Part shown: positions 1 to 6,315 of the stretch, piece by piece
Numbering within the stretch: the stretch's first letter is position 1
Layout of the letters: every line of letters starts with the position of its first letter
Source: an uncultured Bacillota bacterium
Lineage (GTDB): Bacteria > Bacillota_I > Bacilli_A > RFN20 > CAG-826
Assembly (NCBI GenBank): GCA_946623775.1
Contig: CAMORJ010000064.1
Location: 1 to 8,006 of the forward strand
Direction: 5' to 3'
DNA length: 8,006 nucleotides
Translations under genes and position numbers: made by a program
Notes under the pieces: generated by a model
Told to the model about the DNA's origin: nothing
Databases searched by the model: none
Seen by the model: the letters and a program-made list of their open reading frames with translations, nothing else

Positions 1-72
1 GTTGCTCTTATTGTAAATCTTCTAGGCCTTGGAAGGAAGAGGAAACGGCGAAAAAGGACAGATTTTTTATAA
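1..72 (+). CDS. C-terminal end of a plus-strand gene, probable membrane-protein tail (partial)
   Basis: The first frame is open from base 1 to a TAA at 70-72 and reads VALIVNLLGLGRKRKRRKRT followed by DFL. A hydrophobic run (VALIVNLLGLG) followed at once by a cluster of arginines and lysines is the usual look of a last membrane helix with a cytoplasmic stop-transfer tail. It could also be the end of a cell-wall sorting signal, but any LPXTG motif would lie outside the window. The stop is followed within about 20 bases by hairpins, as expected for a gene end. The rest of the protein is not visible, so no function can be assigned. A chance open frame of 23 codons cannot be excluded. Confidence 0.5.
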   Translation, partial: VALIVNLLGLGRKRKRRKRTDFL

Positions 73-88
73 CGTTCCGAAACAGGAA

Positions 89-127
89 AAGAGGCCGCCT
101 GCAACCAAGTGGTTTTGGCGGCCTCTT
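89..127 (-). terminator. Intrinsic terminator of the GH3 gene, possibly bidirectional
   Basis: An 11-bp perfect G+C-rich stem is formed by 89-99 (AAGAGGCCGCC) and 117-127. The loop contains a further short pairing, AACC with GGTT. On the minus strand the stem follows the GH3 stop codon by about 25 bases and runs into TTTTCCTGTTT, a modest U-rich tail. The location between convergent genes suggests it may also slow plus-strand transcription from the gene ending at 72. Confidence 0.65.
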
Positions 128-149
128 CATCATCGGATGATGTTTTTTT
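128..149 (+). terminator. Small hairpin plus T7 tract, candidate plus-strand terminator
   Basis: CATCATC (128-134) and GATGATG (136-142) form a short stem, realistically 5 bp with a 5-base loop, followed directly by seven T (143-149). It lies just after the larger hairpin at 89-127, so the two together could end plus-strand transcription coming from the gene that stops at 72. The stem is weak on its own. Confidence 0.4.
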
Positions 150-152
150 GAA

Positions 153-3032
153 TTAGGCTTTCTCGATGCCGACATCGGCGAAATCATCTGCGTCCCAGAC
201 GTTGTTGGAGTGGGCGCAGACATAGAGGATGTTCTTAGAGCTCCTCCTCATGAGCTTGAGCATGTCGTTCGGGGCGGCGTTATAGGCGCTGACGGCGGTG
301 CGGGAGGAGTTGTTCGGGTCGAGGTAGAGGTCGTTTTGGGCCCTTAGGCCTTGCGCGACGCCCATGTAGGTGTGGTCGTTGATGTAGTCGGTGACGATCA
401 CGCCATGGAATCCCCATTCGTTGCGGACGACTTCGGTCAGCATGCCTTCATGCGCGCCGGCCCAAGTGGAGCCGATGCGGTTGAAGGAGGTCATGAATCC
501 AAGCCCGCCGAGGTCGCTGTAGAGCTCGAATGGCTTGAGGTAGATCTCGCGGATGGCCTGCTCGCTGGCCCAGGTGTTGACCTTGACGCGCTCTTTCTCC
601 TGGTCGTTGAGCGCCATGTGCTTGGCGTAGCAATAGACGCCGAATTCCATGGTGCCCTGAGAGGTATAGCCAGCCATGAGGCCGGAGAGAAGCGGGTCTT
701 CGGAATAATATTCGAAGTTGCGTCCGCCATAGGGTGAGCGGTGGATGTTGATGCCGGGGGCATACCAGCCAGTCAAGCCGGCGGCGGCGCCTTCTTTGCC
801 GATGGATTCGCCGAATAGCAGCGCGGCATCGATGCTCCAGGTGCTGGCGACGATGACCCCGCACGGATGGCCGGAGCCGCTATGGAATGCGGCGGCAGGC
901 CCATCGTAATCGGTGGCTTTGTCCTTGCCGATGCTATTGATCTTCGCGGTCTGGAATCCGCCATGCTCGACGAGGTTCTCCATGTCGGAGACGGTCAATT
1001 GGTCGAGGAGGTCTTCCCATCTTGGGTCATCCCAATCGGCGTCTTTGAGATCCCTGAGGGTGAGCCCGTTGTCCGCTCCGGTGATGGGGGCATCGCCTTC
1101 GATGGTGTTGTCGTCCCATTTCTTGGAGCCGAGGTTGATGTATTCGTTGTGGCGGCTGTTGAGGCTGACGTTGTTGTTGAGGTCCTCGCTGCTGGTCCAG
1201 GTGCCATCCCAATCGCTGCGGTTGAGGTAGGTGATGGGCTCATCGTCTGGGCCGAATTCGGCATCTTCGAACTGCTTCGAATACTCGTAGCCGGTCTGAT
1301 AGGAGGTTTTGTATTCGATGCGGGGCAGGCTGAAGCTGAAGTGGTTGTCGTGGCCTTGGCTCACCGATTCGTGCCAGACATCGTCGCGGAGGGAGATTTC
1401 GTATTGCCCAGCCTCGTTGACGAAATAGCCGTTCTCGGTGTCCCAGCTCGCCATATCCCTGAGCTTGAAGGGCAATTCGTAGGTCTTGGTCTCGCCCGGC
1501 TCGATGACGTTGGTCTTGCGGAAGGCCAATAGGCTTTGCCAGGCTTTCTCGATCGCGCCGGAGTAGGGGGCGTGATGATAGAGCTCGATGACTTCTTTGC
1601 CGGCGACGCTGCCGGTATTCTTGACGGAGACGGTGACTTTGCCTTCGCCTTTTTCGGTATCGATTTCCTGCGCGGCGATCCATTTCTCGAAGGTCGTGTA
1701 GGATTTTCCTTCGCCGAAGGAGAACATGACCTGCTCATCGTAATCGAAGGAAGGATCGGTCATCGCGCGGGTGACGTAGTAGCGGTATCCGACGTAGATG
1801 CCTTCGGTGTATTCGACGAACTTCTCGTTGCTGTTCTTGTATTTGAAGGTGCTGTAGTTGCCCTGCGACTGGAAGGATGGGGCGCCTTGGGAGTCGTAGG
1901 CCCAGGTGTCGCTTAGTTTGCCGGAAGGGACATATTCGCCATCGATGATTCTGGCGACGGCGCGGTTGCCGGTAAGCCCAGGGGTGCCGATCAGCATGAT
2001 GGCGTCGACGCCATCGTCCAATAGCTCTCCGATTTCCATCGCGTGGGAGACGTTGAGGAGGATGATGACCTTCTCGAAATTCTCTTTGATGAGGTTGATG
2101 ACGGCCCTTTCGTTGTCCTTGAGGCGGATTTCCTCTTGCCTCATGTCGCTGTCCTCGGTGCCGTAACGCGAGATGGCGAAGATTGCGGTGTCGCTCCAGT
2201 CTTTGGCTTGCTCCAGCAAGGTCTTCCCATCCAGCTCGGGATAGGAAGCGGTGTAGGCGCTTGCCTCCGGCTCATGGTTATAGGGCAAGCAGGTCCTGAC
2301 GATTTCGGCGTAGCCATAGGTATTGACGCCGCAATCGATGACGTTGTCGCTGTCGGCGACGCTGTAGGGGGTCCTGCTCGGACGGTCCTGGTTGGAGGTA
2401 TCGGTGGAGCTTGCGGTGAGGGGGAAGTAGTTCTTGACGAGGTTGAATAAGTAGGGGTTGATCTCGAAGCCTTCTTCTTCCATGGCCTCTTCGAATTTGA
2501 CGACGTCCCTGTCCTTGACGGCGCTGCGGTCGCGGTAGGTGGTCTGGACCGCGCCCGATCCGCCGTTTCCGTAGAACATGCCGAATGCGCCGGCGCCGAA
2601 GATATTGACCCTGGCGCTTTCTTCTTTGTTTAGGGGTAGGCAGTTGTTCTCGTTCCTCAATAGGACCGCGCCTTCTTTTTCGATGACTTCGATGTTCTCG
2701 CTTGCCTCGGCTGCGGCAAGGCGGCTGGATTCGTTGTCGATGGCCCCGATGCCGGCGTTGCCGGTCATGGCCATGGAGATGTTGGACCAGTTCGCCGCCA
2801 AAGCGGGTCCGCCGACCATGCCGGCGATGGCGAGCACCAAGATGATGGGGGTGAGGATGGTGAAGACGATTTTGCGGGTCTTCTTGCCTTTTTCGGCGTT
2901 ATCCAGATAACCAGGCAGCCAGAACAAGACGAAATAGAGGATGGTGAGCAAAAGGAACGCTCCGCCGAAGACGACGAGCATGATCCAATAATGGCTTTCG
3001 AAGCCCATGTCGATAAGGGTCAGGAATTTCAT
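153..3032 (-). CDS. Membrane-anchored GH3 glycoside hydrolase with permuted domain order
   Basis: This is a probable beta-glucosidase-type glycoside hydrolase of family 3, 959 residues, acting on the outer face of the membrane. Two hydrophobic helices (about 14-40 and 54-78) flank a lysine-rich loop (EKGKKTRK). By the positive-inside rule this puts the catalytic part outside. The usual C-terminal sandwich domain comes first (about 110-380: EGAVLLRNENNCLPL, later ISRYGTEDSDM, where E293 is a possible acid/base). An Fn3-like domain follows (about 460-555, VTVSVKNTGSVAGKEVIELY). The catalytic barrel is last (about 675-950), with DGPAAAF (D710), GRNFEYYSEDP, AKHMALND (K804, H805), MTSFNRIG and GVIVTDY, whose D882 is the expected nucleophile. 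This reversed order is known in some ruminal GH3 enzymes (Ruminococcus, Butyrivibrio). ATG 3032 is supported by AGGAGG seven bases upstream and by the ATGA overlap with the preceding gene. The exact substrate cannot be read from sequence. Confidence 0.93.
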   Translation of the reverse strand: MKFLTLIDMGFESHYWIMLVVFGGAFLLLTILYFVLFWLPGYLDNAEKGKKTRKIVFTILTPIILVLAIAGMVGGPALAANWSNISMAMTGNAGIGAIDNESSRLAAAEASENIEVIEKEGAVLLRNENNCLPLNKEESARVNIFGAGAFGMFYGNGGSGAVQTTYRDRSAVKDRDVVKFEEAMEEEGFEINPYLFNLVKNYFPLTASSTDTSNQDRPSRTPYSVADSDNVIDCGVNTYGYAEIVRTCLPYNHEPEASAYTASYPELDGKTLLEQAKDWSDTAIFAISRYGTEDSDMRQEEIRLKDNERAVINLIKENFEKVIILLNVSHAMEIGELLDDGVDAIMLIGTPGLTGNRAVARIIDGEYVPSGKLSDTWAYDSQGAPSFQSQGNYSTFKYKNSNEKFVEYTEGIYVGYRYYVTRAMTDPSFDYDEQVMFSFGEGKSYTTFEKWIAAQEIDTEKGEGKVTVSVKNTGSVAGKEVIELYHHAPYSGAIEKAWQSLLAFRKTNVIEPGETKTYELPFKLRDMASWDTENGYFVNEAGQYEISLRDDVWHESVSQGHDNHFSFSLPRIEYKTSYQTGYEYSKQFEDAEFGPDDEPITYLNRSDWDGTWTSSEDLNNNVSLNSRHNEYINLGSKKWDDNTIEGDAPITGADNGLTLRDLKDADWDDPRWEDLLDQLTVSDMENLVEHGGFQTAKINSIGKDKATDYDGPAAAFHSGSGHPCGVIVASTWSIDAALLFGESIGKEGAAAGLTGWYAPGINIHRSPYGGRNFEYYSEDPLLSGLMAGYTSQGTMEFGVYCYAKHMALNDQEKERVKVNTWASEQAIREIYLKPFELYSDLGGLGFMTSFNRIGSTWAGAHEGMLTEVVRNEWGFHGVIVTDYINDHTYMGVAQGLRAQNDLYLDPNNSSRTAVSAYNAAPNDMLKLMRRSSKNILYVCAHSNNVWDADDFADVGIEKA

Positions 3033-3379
3033 TGCTGCTCCTCCTGGGCGTTATGGTTTCTTTTCTTTTTGAGGATGCTGAGGGTGACCATCGTGCCGAT
3101 CATGATGGCCGACGCGCCCATCAAGACGCCGAAAATGACAAAGCCCGTGTCTTTGTCTTCCCATTGCCTTACGGGGACTGCCCCTCCCTTTTTCTCGCCT
3201 TCGTCCTGTGCGAACAGGGGCGCTTTGAGCGTCAGGCCATCCTCCTCATGAGCGATTGCCTTGATGCTTGACTCTTGAGGCTGGTCAACGATTCCATGGT
3301 GCATCGCCAAGCCGCAGGAAGCGGCGCCGAAAGCGAAGCTTAGGATGCCAGCCAAAAGAAGAAACTTGCCTTTCTTCAT
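3029..3379 (-). CDS. Small membrane protein of unknown function, coupled to the GH3 gene
   Basis: The protein has 116 residues and matches no family I recognise. It has an N-terminal hydrophobic signal or anchor (MKKGKFLLLAGILSFAFGAA, residues 1-20). A poorly hydrophobic region of about 50 residues follows (25-76), then one strong helix (about 78-103, GFVIFGVLMGASAIMIG) and a tail KKKRNHNAQEEQQ. The predicted topology has the middle outside and the basic tail inside. The AASC at 19-22 is only a poor lipobox. A longer open frame reaches 3457, but ATG 3379 is preferred because AAGGAG lies eight bases upstream (3388-3393) and a signal sequence begins there. The last codons contain the GH3 ribosome binding site, and its TGA overlaps the GH3 ATG. 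The pair is therefore probably made in linked amounts, and this protein may be a partner or membrane-assembly factor of the enzyme. That role is inference. Confidence 0.8.
   Translation of the reverse strand: MKKGKFLLLAGILSFAFGAASCGLAMHHGIVDQPQESSIKAIAHEEDGLTLKAPLFAQDEGEKKGGAVPVRQWEDKDTGFVIFGVLMGASAIMIGTMVTLSILKKKRNHNAQEEQQ
3033..3045 (-). promoter_or_regulatory. Ribosome binding site of the GH3 gene inside the upstream gene
   Basis: On the minus strand AGGAGGAG (3045-3038) lies within the codons for the final Q-E-E-Q of the small membrane protein. AGGAGG is seven bases before the GH3 ATG. The upstream stop TGA and the downstream ATG share an ATGA (3032-3029), the classic arrangement for translational coupling. 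Confidence 0.8.
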
Positions 3380-3416
3380 ATGTTCGTCTCCTTCATTAAG
3401 ATCAGTCGGCATACAT

Positions 3417-3444
3417 ATGATAAGGTATTTAGTAGAAACTACAA
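3417..3444 (-). promoter_or_regulatory. Candidate promoter for the small membrane protein-GH3 operon
   Basis: On the minus strand TATCAT (3422-3417, five of six matches to TATAAT) lies 16 bases after TTGTAG (3444-3439, three of six matches to TTGACA). A start near 3410 would give a leader of about 30 bases ending in AAGGAG before ATG 3379. The -35 match is poor, so this is only a candidate. A promoter is expected here because a terminator closes the upstream gene. Confidence 0.35.
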
Positions 3445-3469
3445 TAGATAAAACCAAAAAACTTGTTTT

Positions 3470-3511
3470 TTGTTTTTAAGGCACAAAGATTTGATTGCGC
3501 CTTAAAAACAA
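3470..3511. repeat. Long A+T-rich inverted repeat with a 13-bp perfect stem
   Basis: TTGTTTTTAAGGC (3470-3482) is the exact reverse complement of 3499-3511, with a 16-base loop. It sits between the esterase terminator (3551-3574) and the candidate operon promoter (3417-3444). Neither strand has an uninterrupted T tract directly after the stem, so it is not a standard terminator. It could be a protein-binding site, a transcript-stabilising stem if transcription starts upstream, or a remnant of a second terminator. The rest of the 3380-3582 spacer shows no gene. Confidence 0.6.
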
Positions 3512-3550
3512 TTTCGCCATCCTTTCGACGATTGACGGAACTCGCCATAT

Positions 3551-3574
3551 AAAAAGGCGGGATTTCCTCCCGCC
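3551..3574 (-). terminator. Intrinsic terminator of the SASA esterase gene
   Basis: A perfect 7-bp stem, GGCGGGA (3556-3562) with TCCCGCC (3568-3574), has a 5-base loop. On the minus strand it is followed by TTTTT (3555-3551). It begins 9 bases after the esterase stop codon, the textbook position, and separates this gene from the downstream GH3 operon. Confidence 0.85.
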
Positions 3575-3582
3575 GTTGAGGC

Positions 3583-4653
3583 TCAATAATCAAGCATCCC
3601 GTTTTCAAGGATGACGTCTGCGTAAGCCAAGCCAAGCCTCACGCAGTCGACGGTGATGTAGTGATAGGTATCGCATCCGCCTTCGACGTCGCCTTGCCTG
3701 CCGCCGATCTGCAGCCCCATGCCGCCTTCGCGTTTGCAGGAGGTGTTGATGCAGAAGTTGCGATCGGATTCCTCCGACAATTCGATCTTGGCGTTGTTGA
3801 GATTATCGATGTCGCCATAGGTGAGGCGGGTGCCATCGTAGACCAGCGCGTCGATGAAATTGATGTTCTCGCCATCGCCATCAAGCGCGTAATCGGCGAA
3901 GTCTTCGCGGAAGTCGCTGACAAGCGTTCCGAGATTATCCTTGTATTTCGAGGTTTGGTTCCTTTGGTTCGCGTCGGATTCGCCCTGATGCCACAAGAAC
4001 CCTTTGATGACGGGCTCATAGCCCATCTCCTCGATTAGGCCGAGGTTGTTCCGGGTATAGGTGACGATGCGGTCATAGAGCTGGCCTTCGATGCCTTTGC
4101 TGCGCGATTTGAAGGTAGGGGTCTGCCCATTTTCGAATCCCGCGCCGGAGAAAGCGCATTTGATGAAGAAGATGGGCTTATCGTCGATTCGGTTGTCCTT
4201 AAGCCCATAGGCTAGGCCGATTTCCGGTCCCATGAAGTCGTCCCGGTTGCCCATGCCGACCTGGGTGTCCTTGAATTCCCCTGCCAGAGGATCATCGGGA
4301 TTGGAGCAGTGGGGTTTGATTTTGGTCCAATCGCCTTGGTATGGGTAGAAGCCATAGAAGCTTGTCTGGATTTCTTCGATGCCGTCGAATGCCGCTTCGG
4401 GATCCATATCGAGTTCCATATCCTCGTTCAGCTTATCGATGGCTTTACGGAGCCAGTCCTTGCCATTGTCGAAGTAGGTGCTGCCTTCCATGTTGGATTG
4501 GCCAGAGAGCACGAAGACGGAGACTCTATTGTCCTCGGGCTCGGGCTCGGAAGAGCTCGGGGCCTCGGGGGAAGAGCTGGGCTTAGGCGCTTCGCCGCAT
4601 GCTGCCAAAGACAATGCGAGGAAAGCGGAACACAAAACGAGTATTTTTTTCAT
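3583..4653 (-). CDS. Secreted lipoprotein, SASA/CE6-like carbohydrate acetylesterase
   Basis: This is a 356-residue predicted lipoprotein of the SGNH-like SASA family (sialate O-acetylesterase or acetyl-xylan esterase type), which removes acetyl groups from sugars. The signal MKKILVLCSAFLALSLAAC ends in the lipobox LAAC, giving lipidated C19. A Ser/Pro/Glu-rich linker follows (about 24-42). Catalytic marks are VLSGQSNMEG with nucleophile S53, GPEIGLAYG (142-150), GFLWHQGESDA (218-228) and DTYH (328-331), whose D and H would complete the site. An in-frame extension reaches 4833, but ATG 4653 is chosen because the signal peptide starts there and AAGGAG lies seven bases upstream. The mature part has several cysteines, four of them near the C-terminus (301, 306, 327, 336), which might form disulfides. 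The gene is flanked by its own terminator and a divergent promoter region. The family is clear; whether the substrate is sialate, xylan or another acetylated glycan is not. Confidence 0.88.
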   Translation of the reverse strand: MKKILVLCSAFLALSLAACGEAPKPSSSPEAPSSSEPEPEDNRVSVFVLSGQSNMEGSTYFDNGKDWLRKAIDKLNEDMELDMDPEAAFDGIEEIQTSFYGFYPYQGDWTKIKPHCSNPDDPLAGEFKDTQVGMGNRDDFMGPEIGLAYGLKDNRIDDKPIFFIKCAFSGAGFENGQTPTFKSRSKGIEGQLYDRIVTYTRNNLGLIEEMGYEPVIKGFLWHQGESDANQRNQTSKYKDNLGTLVSDFREDFADYALDGDGENINFIDALVYDGTRLTYGDIDNLNNAKIELSEESDRNFCINTSCKREGGMGLQIGGRQGDVEGGCDTYHYITVDCVRLGLAYADVILENGMLDY

Positions 4654-4693
4654 GGGTTTACTCCTTGAGATGATGATAGTGCAATCTTTAGGT

Positions 4694-4708
4694 TCATCCA
4701 ATGGATGA
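4694..4708. repeat. Inverted repeat upstream of the esterase gene, possible operator
   Basis: TCATCC, AAT, GGATGA form a 15-base inverted repeat about 40 bases upstream of the esterase start codon. It could be a regulator site or a small leader hairpin. No convincing -35/-10 pair was found for the esterase in 4700-4820, so its position relative to the transcription start is unknown. Confidence 0.35.
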
Positions 4709-4823
4709 TTTTGCTTTTTGCGTCTCGCGGATGTGCGATGATTTTCTACAACAAATACAGTTTTATTGCATTTAGTGACGAAAACGGGGTTTATTCTCTT
4801 TATTGAATGTAAAAAAATGCGTA

Positions 4824-4867
4824 AAAATATCAAAAACTGATATTTATATGCAAATATTTACAATATT
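4824..4867. promoter_or_regulatory. Candidate AbiEi operator, two A+T-rich inverted repeats
   Basis: AAATATCA (4825-4832) and TGATATTT (4838-4845) are exact inverted arms around five bases. A second symmetric element, AATATT-TAC-AATATT, lies at 4853-4867 and runs into the promoter at 4867-4875. Streptococcal AbiEi antitoxins are known to repress their own operon by binding inverted repeats at the promoter, so this is the expected place for such sites. Some of the symmetry may simply reflect very high A+T content. Confidence 0.5.
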
Positions 4868-4875
4868 GATATGAT
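4867..4875 (+). promoter_or_regulatory. Extended -10 promoter for abiEi-abiEii, likely leaderless transcript
   Basis: TG-A-TATGAT matches the extended -10 consensus (TGnTATAAT) with one mismatch. No good -35 box is seen at the right spacing, which fits an extended -10 promoter. The last base of the element is only six bases before the A of the abiEi ATG (4882), so initiation would fall at or next to the start codon. No Shine-Dalgarno sequence is present there. Confidence 0.5.
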
Positions 4876-4881
4876 ATAGGC

Positions 4882-5454
4882 ATGATTTTTCGAATTCGGG
4901 AAAAAACACATGGCGCCACAAACGCGCAATATGAGAGGACCAAGGTCAGCAGGCTGGCCGAAAAGGGAACTTTCATTCGCCTAAAGCAAGGCTTGTATTC
5001 GGATGATAAGAAAGAGAACCCCTTATTGGTAGCCAATGCATTGGTCGTGCCTTCATACGTCAGCTTTGAATATGCACTATCGATGCATGGGCTCATCCCT
5101 GAACGCGTCTATGAAATAACCTGTGCGACTATCAAAGCGCGCGGAGAGCTGGAATATGAGAACAAGTTCGGGCGTTTCAGTTACCGCAACGTCCCCGTAA
5201 AGGCATATTCTGCCGAAATCGATGTCGTCGGTGGCGCGTTAATCGCCAAGCCGGAAAAAGCTCTTTGCGACTTGCTGCACCGCCTTCCCTCGGTCCGTTC
5301 GAGAAAAGAATTGATGGATCTTCTATTCGAGGATTTGCGACTCGATGAAGTCGGAGTTCACGCTCTTGATTTTGGTGTATTATCAAGGCTGTGTGAACTA
5401 TATCCTGGCGACACCTTCCATTGCTTAAGGAAATATTTGGAGGATACAAAATGA
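4882..5454 (+). CDS. abiEi: Type IV toxin-antitoxin antitoxin and autorepressor, AbiEi family
   Basis: The 190-residue protein matches AbiEi antitoxins. These neutralise the AbiEii toxin without stable complex formation and repress their own operon. The N-terminal winged-helix region is seen as KVSRLAEKGTFIRLKQGLY (21-39). The family-typical stretch PSYVSFEYALSMHGLIPE (57-74) and IAKPEKALCDLLH (121-133) follow. The N-terminal DNA-binding part seems shorter than in many relatives. A TGA lies in frame at 4867-4869 with no start between it and 4882, and the next methionine is inside the conserved domain, so ATG 4882 is the only sensible start even though it lacks a ribosome binding site. The stop overlaps the abiEii ATG (ATGA, 5451-5454), and the abiEii ribosome binding site lies inside this gene. 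The pair stands alone on the plus strand among minus-strand genes, which suggests a mobile accessory cassette. Confidence 0.88.
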   Translation: MIFRIREKTHGATNAQYERTKVSRLAEKGTFIRLKQGLYSDDKKENPLLVANALVVPSYVSFEYALSMHGLIPERVYEITCATIKARGELEYENKFGRFSYRNVPVKAYSAEIDVVGGALIAKPEKALCDLLHRLPSVRSRKELMDLLFEDLRLDEVGVHALDFGVLSRLCELYPGDTFHCLRKYLEDTK

Positions 5455-6308
5455 ACACGATACTGTCCACAATGCTAGCCCCCTACCAAAAAAACGACTT
5501 CCTGCCTAAAGAAGATGCTTTTCGGGAAGTCGCGCAGCAAATACTGCTCGCAAGCCTTGCCCAAACGGATTTCTTCGACCATGCCGCATTCTATGGCGGA
5601 ACGTGCCTTAGGATTTTCTATGGTCTTGACCGTTATTCCGAAGATCTAGATTTCGGAGTCCTTGAAGACAACCAAGCGTTCTCCCTTACGGATTATCTCC
5701 CGTCCGTTGAGGAAAGATTCGCTTCTCTAGGTCTAGGCATGAAGGCCTCCGTCAGAAACAAATCCGCGACCACAAACGTCGAATCCGCCTATTTGGACGG
5801 TCCTGCACGCGACATCTTGGTGGAACTATTTCCTCAGGATGAAGATGTTGCGAAGATCGTTTTCAATCAGCGAATCAAAATCAAATTCGAGGTGAGCAAA
5901 AACTACATAAGCGGCGCCACTCACGAATACAAAACGCTTCATCTTCCCTTCTTCTCCAGGGTTCATTGCTATGACGAGTCCTCCCTTTTTGCTGGAAAAA
6001 TCGCCGCGGTTTTAACGCGAAATTGGAAGAATAGGGTAAAGGGAAGGGATTATTATGACTTCGCCTTTTACGTCATCCGCAAAGCGGGAATCAACTTCCC
6101 CTATCTTAGAAGCCAATTGATCAACGACGGCTTCCTAAACGAAACTCAAGCATTTGGGATGGACGAACTGAAAGCGGCATTGCGTGCAAAAATCGAATCC
6201 GTGGATTTCGATAAGGCAAAAATCGACGTCAGGCCGTTCCTGAAAGATTCTTCCGTTTTGGATTGCTGGTCGAAGGACTATTTCGTTTCTTTGATTGATC
6301 TTCTTTGA
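5451..6308 (+). CDS. abiEii: Type IV toxin, AbiEii/AbiGii-family nucleotidyltransferase
   Basis: This is a 285-residue nucleotidyltransferase-like toxin. Members of the family bind NTP, and some transfer nucleotides to tRNA ends, blocking growth and limiting phage. The nucleotidyltransferase core shows FYGGTCLRIFYGLDRYSEDLDFG (47-69), with the GGT motif and the metal-binding pair D65 and D67. IKIKFEV (142-148) follows, then LFAGKIAAVLTR (179-190) with K183, and VKGRDYYDFAFY (197-208) with D200 and D203. These match the conserved lysine and RDxxD-type motifs of the family, and all key residues are present, so the toxin appears intact. A TTG at 5421 is in frame, but ATG 5451 is preferred because GGAGG (5439-5443) lies seven bases before it and ATGA overlaps the antitoxin stop. 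The gene ends only 7 bases from the convergent reductase gene. Confidence 0.9.
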   Translation: MNTILSTMLAPYQKNDFLPKEDAFREVAQQILLASLAQTDFFDHAAFYGGTCLRIFYGLDRYSEDLDFGVLEDNQAFSLTDYLPSVEERFASLGLGMKASVRNKSATTNVESAYLDGPARDILVELFPQDEDVAKIVFNQRIKIKFEVSKNYISGATHEYKTLHLPFFSRVHCYDESSLFAGKIAAVLTRNWKNRVKGRDYYDFAFYVIRKAGINFPYLRSQLINDGFLNETQAFGMDELKAALRAKIESVDFDKAKIDVRPFLKDSSVLDCWSKDYFVSLIDLL

Positions 6309-6315
6309 CGCTTGC

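Noticed and set aside
867..1532. A 221-codon open frame on the plus strand, and several similar ones across 351-2910, antisense to the GH3 gene
   Set aside because: They lie wholly inside a gene with clear GH3 motifs, lack ribosome binding sites, and show low-complexity Val/Ala/Gly/Asp composition typical of the reverse strand of a G+C-rich coding region.
3380..3457. N-terminal extension of the small membrane protein to 3457
   Set aside because: A ribosome binding site and signal sequence fix the start at 3379, and the extension overlaps the candidate promoter.
4654..4833. Sixty-codon N-terminal extension of the esterase frame
   Set aside because: The lipoprotein signal and the AAGGAG site define the start at 4653. 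The extension has no signal or family character and covers an A+T-rich promoter-like spacer.
4830..5096. Open frame on the minus strand opposite abiEi
   Set aside because: It overlaps a well-supported antitoxin gene and its A+T-rich promoter, and has no recognisable motif.
5421..5450. TTG start adding ten residues to AbiEii
   Set aside because: GGAGG at 5439-5443 and the ATGA overlap point to ATG 5451.
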